Shown: piece after piece, positions 54,923 through 64,000 of the stretch
Layout of the letters: each line of letters starts with the position of its first letter
Numbering within the stretch: position 1 is the stretch's first letter
NCBI RefSeq assembly: GCF_002980575.1
Contig: NZ_PVBS01000002.1
Location: forward strand, 930,001-994,000
DNA: 64,000 bases
Source: Sphingobacterium gobiense
GTDB lineage: Bacteria; Bacteroidota; Bacteroidia; Sphingobacteriales; Sphingobacteriaceae
Direction of reading: 5' to 3'
Made by a program: the position numbers and the translations under genes
The notes under the pieces: model-generated
What the model was told of the DNA's origin: nothing
Databases searched by the model: none
What the model saw: only the letters and a program-made list of their open reading frames with translations

Positions 54923-55822
54923 TTAACTGTACCTTAACCAAGTTCTTTCTTGATTTATTTTCAATGTTATTTCTTTCCCAAAAATAAGACTGTGGTTGTT
55001 GTCGATATGGCCAGCAGGAAAATCAAAGCAAACGGGGAAATCATATTCGACAACTTTATCCATGATTATTTCTTCGAACCGTTGTCCGAAGGAAGGGCGG
55101 CTGTCTTTTAATGACGTAAAGCTTCCCACAATTAAGCCGTTTAGCCTTGCAAGTTTATTTGCTCTTTTAAGGGTCCATAACATCCGGTCGATATTATAGT
55201 GTTGTTCGCCAACGTCCTCGATAAAAAGAATTTTATTATCATAGAGGCCGTCAGAAGGAGAGGCTAGCATACTGTGGAGAATGGCGAGATTTCCTCCTAT
55301 CAATTGGCCGGAACCTTCTCCTGAGCGGTTGGGAAATGTATATTGGGTATATCGTACATCCATATCGTGTCCAAAAAGCGCACACTTTAACGAAGTTAGT
55401 GCTTCTTTGGTACTATCATCGAATGATTTTGGCATTTGACCGTGGATACTACATATGCCGATCTGATGATGGAGATGAGCGTGTAGCACCGTAATGTCAC
55501 TGAAGCCAACAATCCACTTTGGATGCCTTTTGAACTTCCTAAAGTCTAGCTGATCTATAATCCGAACGGTACCATATCCTCCACGAGCGGCGAAAACAGC
55601 CTTTATTTCTGGGTCGTCGAGCGCCGCTTGTAAGTCTTGTCTTCGCACCTCGTCCGTTCCCGCAAACTGATGGAACCTAGTCGTCACACTGGTGCCAACT
55701 TCTACTTGAAGTCCCCAATCACTAAAGATTTTTAGCGCTATATCGATGTTACCTTTTATATAGCTCGCTGGGCAAACGATAGCAACTTTGTCTCCTTCTT
55801 TAAGAAATTCTGGCGTTTTCAT
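54923..55822 (-). CDS. S66 family LD-carboxypeptidase
   Basis: Members cleave the L,D bond of recycled muropeptides, or inactivate microcin C-type compounds (MccF). The S66 features are present: [11 protein letters not shown] at the start, [17 protein letters not shown], the nucleophile Ser in [23 protein letters not shown], and the late Glu and His in LFIEDVG and [14 protein letters not shown]. The product is 299 aa with no signal peptide, as expected for a cytoplasmic peptidase. It diverges from metG across about 100 bases. Confidence 0.93.
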   Translation of the reverse strand: MKTPEFLKEGDKVAIVCPASYIKGNIDIALKIFSDWGLQVEVGTSVTTRFHQFAGTDEVRRQDLQAALDDPEIKAVFAARGGYGTVRIIDQLDFRKFKRHPKWIVGFSDITVLHAHLHHQIGICSIHGQMPKSFDDSTKEALTSLKCALFGHDMDVRYTQYTFPNRSGEGSGQLIGGNLAILHSMLASPSDGLYDNKILFIEDVGEQHYNIDRMLWTLKRANKLARLNGLIVGSFTSLKDSRPSFGQRFEEIIMDKVVEYDFPVCFDFPAGHIDNNHSLIFGKEITLKINQERTWLRYS

Positions 55823-55856
55823 ATCAAACCTTTATTATTATACGCGCAATTTGAGT

Positions 55857-55864
55857 TATCTTTG
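55857..55864 (+). promoter_or_regulatory. -7 box TATCTTTG for metG
   Basis: An exact TAnnTTTG box. It overlaps the TTG at 55862 that the longest open frame would use as start, so that TTG lies upstream of the transcript and translation must begin later, most likely at 55925. Confidence 0.55.
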
Positions 55865-55924
55865 TCAAAGAAACAAGTATTTGTTTTTTTTCAATGCTAT
55901 TGTCAACTTAAAAATCGTTATACG

Positions 55925-57994
55925 TTGAGTATTCTCACTAAAAATCGTTTTACTATTACTTCGGCTTTGCCTTACGCCAACGGCCCTTTACATATCGGAC
56001 ATTTAGCTGGTGCTTATGTTCCAGCCGATATTTTTGCTCGCTTTCTACGTCTGAATAATAAAGATGTTGTGTTTGTTTGCGGCTCGGACGAGCATGGAGC
56101 GGCTATCACTATAAAAGCAAAGAAAGAAGGGGTAACGCCTCGGGAAATTATTGATAAGTACAATCAACAAATTAAGGAAAGCTTTATCGAGTTTGGCATC
56201 GAATTCGATATATACCATCGTACGTCGGAGCAGGTGCATCACGAGCTGTCGCAAGAGTTTTTCATGAATCTATATGAAAAAGGCGAGTTTATAGAAAAGT
56301 TTTCTGAACAGTATTTTGACGAGGAGTTCCAGCAATTCTTAGCCGATCGCTATATTGTAGGTACATGTCCGCATTGTCATAATGAAGGAGCTTACGGCGA
56401 TCAATGTGAAAAATGTGGCACGTCACTAAATCCGACAGACCTCATAAACCCTAAATCCACATTAAGCGGCAACCCTCCCGTATTGAGGGAAACGAAGCAT
56501 TGGTACCTTCCGTTGGATAAATATCAACCTTGGTTGGAAAAATGGCTGATTGAGGGAAAAAAGGACGTGCTAAAATCGAATGTTTTTGGACAATGCCAAT
56601 CGTGGTTGAAATTGGGTTTGCAGCCGCGTTCGATGACACGCGATTTAGATTGGGGAGTTGATGTTCCACTTAGCGAAGCACAAGGAAAAAAGTTATATGT
56701 TTGGCTGGATGCACCTATCGGATATATTTCAGCTACGAAACAATGGGCCATTGATAACGGACGAGATTGGGAAAAATATTGGAAGAAACAAGCTGATGCG
56801 TCAGATGACTCTACTTTGATTCACTTTATCGGAAAGGATAATATTGTGTTTCACTGTATTACTTTTCCCGCGATATTGCATGCGCATGGTGAATATATAC
56901 TGCCCGAAAATGTTCCTGCAAATGAATTTTTAAACTTAGAAGGCGATAAGTTATCTACTTCGCGAAACCATGCTGTATGGTTACATGAATATTTGGCGGA
57001 ATTCCCTGAAAAACAAGACGAGTTGCGATATGTGCTGACATCGATTCTGCCAGAAACATCCGATAGCGAGTTCACCTGGAAAGACTTTCAAGCACGGGTA
57101 AATAATGAGCTAGTTGCTATTTTAGGTAACTTTGTGAACCGGGTCATGGTTTTGTCGCATAAGTATTTTGAGGGAAAGGTTTCGTTGGAAGAACCGTTAA
57201 CAGAAGGAGATCAGGCCGTGTTGAAAGAGCTTGGGACCTATCCCCAGCTCATCGCGCAGTCGATCGAACAATACCGTTTCCGAGAAGCATTGAGCCACTT
57301 CATGAATGCAGCACGTTTGGGTAATAAATACCTAGCTGATGAAGAACCATGGAAAGTATACAAGGAAAATCCTGCTCGCGTGAAAACCGTTTTATATGTG
57401 GCAGCGCAGATTGTTGCAAATTTAGCCGTACTGGCGCAACCGTTTCTACCGAAAACAGCACGTAAGTTATTCGCCATGTTAAAGCTGGAATCACAAAATT
57501 GGGCGCATGCTGGGCAACCGGATCTTATTCCCACAGCGCATATACTCGGCGAGGCTCAGCTGCTGTTCGAAAAGATTACCGACGAGGAAGTGGATTTTCA
57601 GTTGCAGAAACTGCAGGAAGCGAAAGCCAAAAATACGGCTGTAGCAACCCCAGCTCAACCGGCAAAAGCGAACATTAGCTATGACGACTTCTTAAAAATG
57701 GATATCCGTGTGGGCACGGTATTGGAAGCGGAAAAAGTTGCTAAAACGAAGAAACTGTTGAAGCTGAAAATCGATACGGGTATCGATCAGCGAACAGTAG
57801 TTTCCGGAATCGCGGAGTACTTCAAACCAGAAGATATTGTTGGTAAGCAGGTGTCGATTCTTGTGAATCTTGAACCAAGGGTTATCAAAGGCATCACATC
57901 CCAAGGGATGATTTTAATGGTAGAAGATACCGATGGCAGATTGGACTTCGTAAACCCGACATCCGCAGTTAAGCCTGGGAGTTCGGTACGGTAG
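55925..57994 (+). CDS. metG: Methionyl-tRNA synthetase with C-terminal tRNA-binding domain
   Basis: The enzyme charges tRNA-Met. Visible are the HIGH signature ([17 protein letters not shown]), a four-cysteine zinc knuckle ([17 protein letters not shown]), the KMSKS-type loop as KLSTSRN, an anticodon-binding domain and, at the C-terminus, a Trbp111-like OB fold ([18 protein letters not shown]). I choose the TTG at 55925, giving [20 protein letters not shown], because the longer frame begins inside the promoter box. The product is then 689 aa. Its 3' end overlaps the converging brnQ gene by 26 bases. Confidence 0.95.
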   Translation: MSILTKNRFTITSALPYANGPLHIGHLAGAYVPADIFARFLRLNNKDVVFVCGSDEHGAAITIKAKKEGVTPREIIDKYNQQIKESFIEFGIEFDIYHRTSEQVHHELSQEFFMNLYEKGEFIEKFSEQYFDEEFQQFLADRYIVGTCPHCHNEGAYGDQCEKCGTSLNPTDLINPKSTLSGNPPVLRETKHWYLPLDKYQPWLEKWLIEGKKDVLKSNVFGQCQSWLKLGLQPRSMTRDLDWGVDVPLSEAQGKKLYVWLDAPIGYISATKQWAIDNGRDWEKYWKKQADASDDSTLIHFIGKDNIVFHCITFPAILHAHGEYILPENVPANEFLNLEGDKLSTSRNHAVWLHEYLAEFPEKQDELRYVLTSILPETSDSEFTWKDFQARVNNELVAILGNFVNRVMVLSHKYFEGKVSLEEPLTEGDQAVLKELGTYPQLIAQSIEQYRFREALSHFMNAARLGNKYLADEEPWKVYKENPARVKTVLYVAAQIVANLAVLAQPFLPKTARKLFAMLKLESQNWAHAGQPDLIPTAHILGEAQLLFEKITDEEVDFQLQKLQEAKAKNTAVATPAQPAKANISYDDFLKMDIRVGTVLEAEKVAKTKKLLKLKIDTGIDQRTVVSGIAEYFKPEDIVGKQVSILVNLEPRVIKGITSQGMILMVEDTDGRLDFVNPTSAVKPGSSVR

Positions 57995-59276
57995 GGGTTT
58001 TGAACCAGTCTATGAGAACCCCAACGACAAAAAAGACAAGCGAGGGCATTACCCAGCCAAGCTCATAAGCAAAGAAGGGGATATAGGTAAGCCACGCCAA
58101 GATATCGGCATGTAAGATGTCTACTATTTTCATGACATTCAACGTCGCGATGATAGTAGAAGCAATTAATGCTAGCGCATACGGTAGTTTAGATTTGACG
58201 AACCGCCCAAATATAACAATATATAAGACCAGCGTGATGACAATGGGGTAGACGAAAGCTAGTGGGGGATAAGCAAACTGGATAATATTGTCTACACCAG
58301 TAACGGATAAAATTCCTGCGATAATGCACGTCAAAGTGACCAATAGCTTGTAGCTCAGCTTTCCGTTTGTTAATTTGGTGAAAAAGATTCCAACACCCGT
58401 AGTTAATGCGATAGCTGTCGTGAGACAAGCCAGTCCAATACTGATGGCAATGGCGACGGTACCATACTGACCTAGGTGACTGTTTGCAATGTGTAAGAGC
58501 AAGGCCGATCTGCTGATATCGTTATTTTCTATTCCTGAAGTTGCACCGAGGTAAATGAGTCCGCCATAGATAGAAAATAGACAAATAGCTGCGAGTACAC
58601 CTGCGGCAATAACGATTTTATTTTTCTCTGCCACGCTATTGTAGCCTTTGGCGCGGGTTGCCGAGATAATGATTCCGGCGAAAATCACCGACGCGAGTAC
58701 ATCGAGGGTTTGGTAACCTTCAACAAAACCAAGCGTAAAAGAAGTCGAGCCGGATAACGCGGTTTCTTCGAGAGGTGCCAGCGGGTTTGTAAGTCCTAAT
58801 AAGACCAATACAGTCAGGATAACCAATAGAATAGGTGTTAAAACGCTTCCGACGATATCTACGACTTTGGAAGGAATAATCGCCAAAAGCCAAACGATAC
58901 AGAAGAAAATAAGGGAGGTCCAAATGGGATTGCTTTCTGGAAAGAAAGGTAGGACTCCCACTTCATACGTGGTCGCGGCGGTTCGTGGTGTGGCGATCAA
59001 TGGTCCGATACAGATCATGATAACCGCCCCTAAGATAGCCGTGAGGTTCTTGTTAATACGATGGCCTAAATCGTTGAAATCATTGCCGGAATTGGTGACA
59101 GATAAGATACCGAGAAAAGGGAGGAAGATGCCGGTGAGTCCAAATGCTAAGATAGTCACCCAAACGTGATTACCTATTTGTAGGCCAATATAAGGAGGCA
59201 ATAGTAAGTTCCCCGCTCCAAAAAACATGGCAAATAAAGCAAAACCTATGGTAGTAATATCTCGTATCTTTCTCAA
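57969..59276 (-). CDS. brnQ: Branched-chain amino acid transport carrier (BrnQ/LIVCS family)
   Basis: This is a sodium-coupled importer of Leu, Ile and Val with about twelve membrane segments. The N-terminal [24 protein letters not shown] is the family hallmark, followed by a [17 protein letters not shown] region. The length, 435 aa, is normal. It is the last gene of the dapD-tsaC-folP-brnQ operon, 18 bases after folP, and overlaps the end of metG on the other strand by 26 bases. Confidence 0.94.
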   Translation of the reverse strand: MRKIRDITTIGFALFAMFFGAGNLLLPPYIGLQIGNHVWVTILAFGLTGIFLPFLGILSVTNSGNDFNDLGHRINKNLTAILGAVIMICIGPLIATPRTAATTYEVGVLPFFPESNPIWTSLIFFCIVWLLAIIPSKVVDIVGSVLTPILLVILTVLVLLGLTNPLAPLEETALSGSTSFTLGFVEGYQTLDVLASVIFAGIIISATRAKGYNSVAEKNKIVIAAGVLAAICLFSIYGGLIYLGATSGIENNDISRSALLLHIANSHLGQYGTVAIAISIGLACLTTAIALTTGVGIFFTKLTNGKLSYKLLVTLTCIIAGILSVTGVDNIIQFAYPPLAFVYPIVITLVLYIVIFGRFVKSKLPYALALIASTIIATLNVMKIVDILHADILAWLTYIPFFAYELGWVMPSLVFFVVGVLIDWFKTPTVPNSQA

Positions 59277-59294
59277 AATAAAATCTGGTAATGT

Positions 59295-60119
59295 CTAAAA
59301 CAATAATTCAATTAGCTGCTTCGCTTCAATTACGTCATGTACACGAAGTAATTGGACACCTTTTGTAAGCAATATGGTGTTTAACGCGATCGTACCTACT
59401 AATGCCTCCTCTGCGGTGACGTTAAGCTTTTTATATATCATCGACTTGCGTGATACGCCTCCTAATAGCGGAAGCCCAAAGTAGTGCAGTTCGTCTACAC
59501 GATGTAGTAGTTCATGGTTTTGTTCCACGGTTTTTGCGAATCCAAAGCCGGGATCAAGAATAATATCTTTGACGCCTAAAGCACGCAATGTTGCAATCTT
59601 TTCTCCCAACGCTGTTGCCACATCTTCTACTACATCGTCGTAATCCGTTAACGTTTGCATCGTTTGCGGTGTGCCGCGCATGTGCATCAAAATGTACGGA
59701 ACCTGTAACCGGGCTACTGTAGCAAACATGTCTTTATCAAGCGTACCGCCTGAAATATCATTGATCATATGTGCGCCGGCGGCTATACAAGCTTCCGCAA
59801 CGTCCGCGCGAAAAGTGTCAATGGATAGTATAATATTAGGCTGTCTATTAGATAATTCGCGAATAACGGGTGCGACTCTATCTAATTCCTCCTGCGAAGA
59901 AACAGGAGATGCTCCCGGCCGGGAGGAGTAAGCCCCAATATCGATTATATCTGCTCCCGCTATAATAAGTTGCTCTGCTTTTACTAGAGCTTGTTCCACG
60001 CTGTTATGTCTTCCACCATCGTAAAACGAGTCGGGCGTTACATTTAGAATCCCCATAATGAGCGGTTTCTCAAATGTTATCAACCGACCGTTGACGTTAA
60101 TAGATTGTGTAGCTGTCAT
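59295..60119 (-). CDS. folP: Dihydropteroate synthase
   Basis: FolP joins p-aminobenzoate to the pterin in folate synthesis and is the sulfonamide target. Motifs present are MGILNVTPDSFYDGG near the N-terminus, DIIDIGAYSSRPGASPVS, LSIDTFRADVAEACIAAGA, MINDISGG, PYILMHMRGTP, IILDPGFGFAKT and GGVSRKSMI. The product is 274 aa. Its ATG overlaps the tsaC stop by 4 bases, so translation is probably coupled. Confidence 0.96.
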   Translation of the reverse strand: MTATQSINVNGRLITFEKPLIMGILNVTPDSFYDGGRHNSVEQALVKAEQLIIAGADIIDIGAYSSRPGASPVSSQEELDRVAPVIRELSNRQPNIILSIDTFRADVAEACIAAGAHMINDISGGTLDKDMFATVARLQVPYILMHMRGTPQTMQTLTDYDDVVEDVATALGEKIATLRALGVKDIILDPGFGFAKTVEQNHELLHRVDELHYFGLPLLGGVSRKSMIYKKLNVTAEEALVGTIALNTILLTKGVQLLRVHDVIEAKQLIELLF

Positions 60120-60700
60120 TTCCGTAAGAATTCGAATTTACCGCTAGGGTCTAGCTTCATTACAGTAGAGGATTTGCCGTCCCCTTTTTCATCCTGACCG
60201 TAAGCTACGATATAATCCACTCCCGTCTTGATCTGCTCGGAAATTTCTTCAAAACAAGTAGGAGAAATCTCTCCGCTGATATTTGCAGATGTAGACACGA
60301 TAGGTTTACGAAATCGTTTCAATAATTGCTCGCAGAAAGGATGTTGTACAATGCGGATACCAATACTGCCATCAGGAGCAACAACATTTGGAGCTAGGTT
60401 TTTTGCGTTCGAATACACAATTGTCAGCGGCTTTTCGGCATATTCGATCAATTCGTAAGCCACCTCCGGTATGTCATTTACATAACTAGCAAGTTGATTG
60501 TCGCTGTGTAGCAGTATAATTAAGCTTTTGTGCTGCTCGCGCCCTTTCAACGCAAAGACTTTTTCTACGGCTTCTGCGTTTGCGGCATCGCATCCTATGC
60601 CCCAAATCGTATCCGTAGGATAAAGAATAAGCCCTCCGTTTTTCAACGTTTCAAGGGCTTTGTTTAAATCTTCTTTATGTACCGCATCGTATCCCATCAA
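60116..60700 (-). CDS. tsaC: L-threonylcarbamoyladenylate synthase (YrdC/Sua5 family)
   Basis: This enzyme makes the threonylcarbamoyl-AMP used for the t6A37 modification of tRNA. The 194-residue protein shows GGLILYPTDTIWGIGCDA, KGREQHKSLIILL and the C-terminal PIVSTSANISGE that define the YrdC domain. It lacks the extra Sua5 C-terminal domain, so it is of the short TsaC type. It overlaps dapD upstream and folP downstream by 4 bases each, in one operon. Confidence 0.93.
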   Translation of the reverse strand: MMGYDAVHKEDLNKALETLKNGGLILYPTDTIWGIGCDAANAEAVEKVFALKGREQHKSLIILLHSDNQLASYVNDIPEVAYELIEYAEKPLTIVYSNAKNLAPNVVAPDGSIGIRIVQHPFCEQLLKRFRKPIVSTSANISGEISPTCFEEISEQIKTGVDYIVAYGQDEKGDGKSSTVMKLDPSGKFEFLRK

Positions 60701-61518
60701 ACAGCGACGTTATGATCGCGTAGTGCGTCATTCAAAGAAGTTTTTTTGTCTGTCGATTCTTTACGTTGGCCGATAATTAACGCACAGGGTACTTGGTATT
60801 CGCCAGCGGCAAACTTCTTGGTGTAAGAACCCGGTATAACCACAGAACGTGCCGGAACGTGACCTTTGTATTCCACTGGCTCGGGACCGGATACGTCAAT
60901 GATTTTTGTAGATGCTGTCAATACGACGTTTGCACCTAAAACAGCCTCCGTTTCCACATGTACACCTTCGACGACAATTGCCCGGGAACCTACAAACACA
61001 TTGTCCTCAATGATGACAGGTGCTGCTTGGATGGGTTCGAGAACACCGCCAATACCTACGCCACCACTTAAATGGACGTTTTTACCAATTTGGGCACAAG
61101 AGCCAACGGTAGCCCAGGTATCGACCATTGTTCCTTCATCTACATATGCACCGATGTTGACATAAGAAGGCATCATAATAACACCTTTTGATAAATACGC
61201 GCCGTAACGTGCACTTGCTCCAGGGACAACACGCACGCCAAGTGCTTTGTAGTTGGTTTTTAGTTCCATTTTATCATGGTAAACGAAAGGTTTGTTGCTT
61301 ATTTCTTTCATTTCCTGAATAGGGAAGTAAAGAATAACGGCTTTTTTGATCCAATCATTTACATGCCAGCGGCTTCCAATGGGTTCAGCCACGCGTATTT
61401 CTCCTTTGTCAAGCTTGTCAATCACGACTTTGACAGCTTCATAATGTTCTTTATATTCTAATAATTGCCTGTTTTCCCAAGCGTCCTCAATTAATTTTTG
61501 CAATTTGTGTAAATCCAT
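60697..61518 (-). CDS. dapD: 2,3,4,5-tetrahydropyridine-2,6-dicarboxylate N-succinyltransferase
   Basis: DapD makes N-succinyl-2-amino-6-oxopimelate in the succinylase branch of lysine and diaminopimelate synthesis. It has the family N-terminus (IEDAWENRQLLEY), PIGSRWHVNDWIKKAVIL, then left-handed beta-helix hexapeptide repeats (GAYLSKGVIMMPSYVNIGAYV, GSCAQIGKNVHLSGGVGIGGVL). The product is 273 aa, a normal length. It leads the dapD-tsaC-folP-brnQ operon with a -7 box at 61553-61560. Confidence 0.96.
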   Translation of the reverse strand: MDLHKLQKLIEDAWENRQLLEYKEHYEAVKVVIDKLDKGEIRVAEPIGSRWHVNDWIKKAVILYFPIQEMKEISNKPFVYHDKMELKTNYKALGVRVVPGASARYGAYLSKGVIMMPSYVNIGAYVDEGTMVDTWATVGSCAQIGKNVHLSGGVGIGGVLEPIQAAPVIIEDNVFVGSRAIVVEGVHVETEAVLGANVVLTASTKIIDVSGPEPVEYKGHVPARSVVIPGSYTKKFAAGEYQVPCALIIGQRKESTDKKTSLNDALRDHNVAV

Positions 61519-61552
61519 TTAATTATAATGTTATAAAATGAAAGGTTGAATA

Positions 61553-61560
61553 CAAACTTA
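61553..61560 (-). promoter_or_regulatory. -7 box TAAGTTTG for the dapD operon
   Basis: Reading the minus strand gives TAAGTTTG, an exact TAnnTTTG match, 35 bases upstream of the dapD ATG. No convincing -33 element was found. Confidence 0.5.
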
Positions 61561-61622
61561 TATAAAATGCTTTGATTCCCGAACACCGAATAGCAAATTA
61601 TTAAACCTTGCTCGAAAAATCT

Positions 61623-61630
61623 TACTTTTG
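61623..61630 (+). promoter_or_regulatory. -7 box TACTTTTG immediately before hslR
   Basis: TACTTTTG fits TAnnTTTG and ends only 4 bases before the ATG at 61635. A transcript from it would start at or beside the start codon and so have almost no leader. Confidence 0.5.
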
Positions 61631-61634
61631 CTAA

Positions 61635-62042
61635 ATGGCAGCAGAAACGGAAAAACTACGAATCGATAAATATCTATGGGCGATTCGTATATTCAAGACG
61701 AGAAGCCTAGCTACCGAGGCATGTAAAGCGGGGCGTGTGAAACTCAATGGACAGAATGTAAAACCCTCCTATATGGTGAAAGTAGGGGAGATTTATGCTG
61801 TTCAAAAAGGTATCGAACGCAAAGTGATTCAAGTAACCGGGTTATTGGAAAGACGGGTAGATGCTAAAACAGCTGTTCAGTTTTATGAAGACCAGACGCC
61901 AGTGGAGGATACCTATGCGTTTAAATCCACGTTCCATGCGCCGGTTTTAAAACGCGACAGGGGTACAGGACGACCCACCAAGAGAGACCGTCGCGAAATT
62001 GATGATTTGAAGTCGGACTGGTGGGAAGATACCGAGGGTTAA
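61635..62042 (+). CDS. hslR: S4-domain RNA-binding protein (HslR-like)
   Basis: HslR/Hsp15-type proteins bind 50S subunits that carry a stranded nascent chain. The S4 domain occupies residues ~7-65: LRIDKYLWAIRIFKTRSLATEACKAGRVKLNGQNVKPSYMVKVGE. A basic C-terminal tail (LKRDRGTGRPTKRDRRE) follows. The product is 135 aa. Its start is fixed because no later Met precedes the S4 domain, and a -7 box lies directly in front. A dyad GTTAACAAGTTGTTAAC begins 2 bases after its stop. Confidence 0.9.
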   Translation: MAAETEKLRIDKYLWAIRIFKTRSLATEACKAGRVKLNGQNVKPSYMVKVGEIYAVQKGIERKVIQVTGLLERRVDAKTAVQFYEDQTPVEDTYAFKSTFHAPVLKRDRGTGRPTKRDRREIDDLKSDWWEDTEG

Positions 62043-62043
62043 T

Positions 62044-62060
62044 GTTAACAAGTTGTTAAC
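62044..62060. promoter_or_regulatory. Perfect dyad upstream of the sugar transporter (possible operator)
   Basis: GTTAACA (62044-62050) and TGTTAAC (62054-62060) are perfect 7-bp arms around AGT. The dyad starts right after the hslR stop and lies 27 bases before a near-consensus -7 box, TATCTTTA (62087-62094). It contains no G/C-rich stem, so an operator is more likely than a terminator. The binding protein is unknown. Confidence 0.4.
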
Positions 62061-62128
62061 CAATATCATCCCTTTTTAAAAAAGACTATCTTTACAGCAT
62101 TTATTATAGGAATAATCAATCTCTGTAT

Positions 62129-63535
62129 ATGGAAAGAAAGCAAACCACCAATCGTTTAGCGTTGGCAACACTCACTTCACTATTTTTTATGTGGGGATTT
62201 ATTACGTGTATGAACGACATATTGATTCCACATTTAAAAGAATTGTTTCGGTTATCCTATTTACAGGCTATGCTTGTTCAGTTTTGTTTCTTTGGAGCCT
62301 ATTTTATCGGATCTTTGATCTATTTTTTGATTTCTTATTTTAAATCGGATCCTATAAACCGTATTGGCTATAAAAACGGTATCCTATTGGGACTACTTGT
62401 GTCGGCTATTGGTTGTTTTTTGTTTTATCCAGCGGCCGCTTTTGTACAGTATGGTTTGTTTCTTTCCGCTTTTTTTATTCTGGGGATCGGTTTTACCTTA
62501 TTACAGATTACGGCGAATCCATTTGTAGCTCTTTTGGGTGAGCAGCACACGGCATCAGGTAGGCTGAATCTGGTTCAGGGGTTTAATTCGTTAGGGACTA
62601 CTATTGCACCAATTTTAGGGGGATATTTGATATTTGAATTGTTTGCTGACGGCACAGAAATAACGGGGTCAGAAACAAAGTTTCCCTATTTATTTTTCGG
62701 CGTCGTGTTCTTATTGCTTTTTATTCTAGTGAAACTTGTCAAGCTGCCTGTGTTCAAAAACGATGATACTTCCGCCCTTGGACTCGGCGCCCTTCGGTTT
62801 CCGCAACTGAGGCTGGGCGCCATAGGAATTTTTTGCTATGTAGGTGCAGAAGTGGCTATCGGAAGTTTCCTAATTAACTTTTTAAACTTACCCGAGGTAG
62901 GAGGTATGTCTGAAGTTGTGGCCAAAAATTACCTTTCTTTATATTGGGGTGGCGCAATGATAGGTCGTTTTCTTGGGGCTATTTCCTTTAATAGCGCGAT
63001 CTCACTAACAAAGAAAATCGTGTATATGCTGTTCGTTGCCTGCGTCATTACTGCGCTTATTTTCGGTATTGTCGATTTACCATTGCAACAAGCTTGGGTG
63101 TTCGGATTGTTGGTGTTAGGTAACCTATTGCTGTTTTATGTGGGGAGGTTTATTGCATCAAGAACGTTGCTGTTTTTTGCTATGATGAATGTATTGCTAA
63201 TCTTACTGACTGTTTTTGGTCCAGGAGAGGTAGCATTATGGTCATTAGTGGCTATTGGATTGTTCAACTCGGTCATGTGGTCAAATATATTTACGTTAGC
63301 GATTTCGGGATTGAAAGAATATACCAGCCAAGGATCTTCGCTGTTGGTTATGTCGATATTAGGAGGCGCTTTGGTGCCGTTGGGGCAAGGAGCAATAGCC
63401 GATTATATTGGGCTTAACGAATCTTTTCTGCTCCCTGCTGTCTGTTATCTATATCTGGTGTACTTTGGATATTACTGTTTTAGAAAAGGTTTGGATGGTA
63501 GCGCTAAGACAGCAACGGTATCTTCGGGACATTAA
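62129..63535 (+). CDS. Sugar MFS transporter (FucP/GluP family)
   Basis: A 468-residue, twelve-helix proton symporter. The N-terminal FFMWGFITCMNDILIPHLKELF and ILGIGFTLLQITANPFVALLG followed by GRLNLVQGFNSLGTTIAPILGGYL are diagnostic of the L-fucose/glucose/galactose permease branch. It would import a monosaccharide into the cytoplasm. A fucose or mannose substrate would tie it to the fucosidase/mannosidase locus 38 kb away, but the sequence does not decide between sugars. No other sugar gene adjoins it. Confidence 0.92.
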   Translation: MERKQTTNRLALATLTSLFFMWGFITCMNDILIPHLKELFRLSYLQAMLVQFCFFGAYFIGSLIYFLISYFKSDPINRIGYKNGILLGLLVSAIGCFLFYPAAAFVQYGLFLSAFFILGIGFTLLQITANPFVALLGEQHTASGRLNLVQGFNSLGTTIAPILGGYLIFELFADGTEITGSETKFPYLFFGVVFLLLFILVKLVKLPVFKNDDTSALGLGALRFPQLRLGAIGIFCYVGAEVAIGSFLINFLNLPEVGGMSEVVAKNYLSLYWGGAMIGRFLGAISFNSAISLTKKIVYMLFVACVITALIFGIVDLPLQQAWVFGLLVLGNLLLFYVGRFIASRTLLFFAMMNVLLILLTVFGPGEVALWSLVAIGLFNSVMWSNIFTLAISGLKEYTSQGSSLLVMSILGGALVPLGQGAIADYIGLNESFLLPAVCYLYLVYFGYYCFRKGLDGSAKTATVSSGH

Positions 63536-63611
63536 TCCCTGATTTCGGAAGGTTTTTAGATGCTCGCCCTTTATGGTATAAATACAATCTCGTAGGGGCA
63601 AGGTGGATGAG

Positions 63612-64000
63612 ATGAAAAAACGGTTTCTTAATAAAATGGAACGTGACCGCATACTGCGGGTATTAGCGACAGTCTGTTTTTTCGTGTTGCTTTGTCTGCA
63701 ATATAAACTCTTGTCCAGTTCTTACGAAATTGAAAATAGGGAATATTCGAAAGCAGAGAAAAGGGGCGTAAAGGACGCGTATGAACAAGCCATCATCAAC
63801 GATAAGTTATACCCTGGCGGACAGGAAGTGATCGACCGCTACCTGTCTAAGGAAATTTTGCAGTCGTTGTATCGGGCGGATAGCAGCAGCCGTATTGTGT
63901 TAACCGATTCTTTGCGGGCAATCCATCGCCATGTGGTTGCCGAATTGCGTACAAAATCGAATATAGATTCTTTATTAAGTGCTATTCTAGAGCCGTTGCA
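63612..64000 (+). CDS. Membrane-anchored protein, 3'-truncated (possible sensor kinase N-terminus)
   Basis: ATG at 63612 opens a frame that stays open to the last base of the window, 129 codons. Residues ~14-35 are a hydrophobic anchor (ILRVLATVCFFVLLCLQYKL), followed by a charged, extracytoplasmic-looking region (GVKDAYEQAIINDKLYPGGQ, YLSKEILQSLYRADSSS). This layout is common at the front of Bacteroidota sensor histidine kinases, but no kinase motif is inside the window. The gene may be unrelated to the sugar transporter that ends 76 bases upstream. Confidence 0.6.
   Translation, partial: MKKRFLNKMERDRILRVLATVCFFVLLCLQYKLLSSSYEIENREYSKAEKRGVKDAYEQAIINDKLYPGGQEVIDRYLSKEILQSLYRADSSSRIVLTDSLRAIHRHVVAELRTKSNIDSLLSAILEPL

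Noticed and set aside
57969..57994. 26-base overlap of metG and brnQ ends as a sign of error
   Set aside because: Both C-termini are read to plausible ends and short convergent overlaps are common in compact genomes.

Overview
The window comes from a Bacteroidota chromosome, most likely a member of the Sphingobacteriales (Sphingobacterium/Pedobacter/Parapedobacter type). The evidence is SusC/SusD outer-membrane pairs, many secreted glycoside hydrolases, an alternative complex III (ActABCDEF) joined to an aa3-type oxidase, -7 boxes of the Bacteroidota form TAnnTTTG, and weak or absent Shine-Dalgarno sites. Assignments rest on reading motifs by eye; no database search was possible.

Layout. (1) 1-3.2 kb is an accessory patch. 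It holds a left-truncated unknown gene, two more unknown genes (one broken by an in-frame TAG), a secreted protein built of ~20-residue repeats, an orphan DUF2683-type small protein, and a small-ORF/nucleotidyltransferase pair. (2) 3.3-24.8 kb is a large glycan-utilisation locus. Divergent from 5.9 kb are a GH29 alpha-L-fucosidase carrying a C-terminal class B1 metallo-beta-lactamase domain (minus) and a plus-strand run of GH92 alpha-mannosidase, GH3, CBM9-like protein and GHL10-type hydrolase. Facing this run is a minus-strand operon of ROK regulator, SusC, SusD, an alpha/beta-hydrolase esterase and a second GH29. A membrane acyltransferase (DUF5009/HGSNAT-like) diverges from the ROK gene. 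(3) 24.8-33.6 kb has rpsO and pnp, usually neighbours, separated by a TonB receptor, a beta-helix lipoprotein and a frameshifted TPR-LuxR regulator. (4) 33.6-35.5 kb holds a DUF493 protein, a LacI-type regulator and a secreted MsrB. (5) 35.8-53.0 kb is one long respiratory cluster: actABCDEF, coxB, coxA, ctaA, ctaB, two subunit III genes, subunit IV, a degenerate SCO-like protein, DUF420 and a conserved hypothetical. (6) 53-64 kb is mostly housekeeping: pckA, an S66 LD-carboxypeptidase, metG, a dapD-tsaC-folP-brnQ operon, hslR, a FucP/GluP-type sugar transporter and the start of a membrane protein cut by the window edge.

How it works together. The glycan locus looks built to import and dismantle a fucosylated, mannose-containing glycan: SusC/D captures it, periplasmic fucosidases, mannosidase, GH3 and esterase trim it, and the ROK protein probably senses a released sugar. 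The respiratory cluster would oxidise menaquinol through ACIII and hand electrons to the aa3 oxidase, with heme A made by CtaB and CtaA.

The most unusual item is the GH29-metallo-beta-lactamase fusion, in which all six B1 zinc ligands are present. Others are the SCO-like protein that has lost its copper-binding cysteines, the two broken genes, and the split of rpsO from pnp. I saw no tRNA, rRNA, CRISPR array, complete insertion sequence or replication origin.
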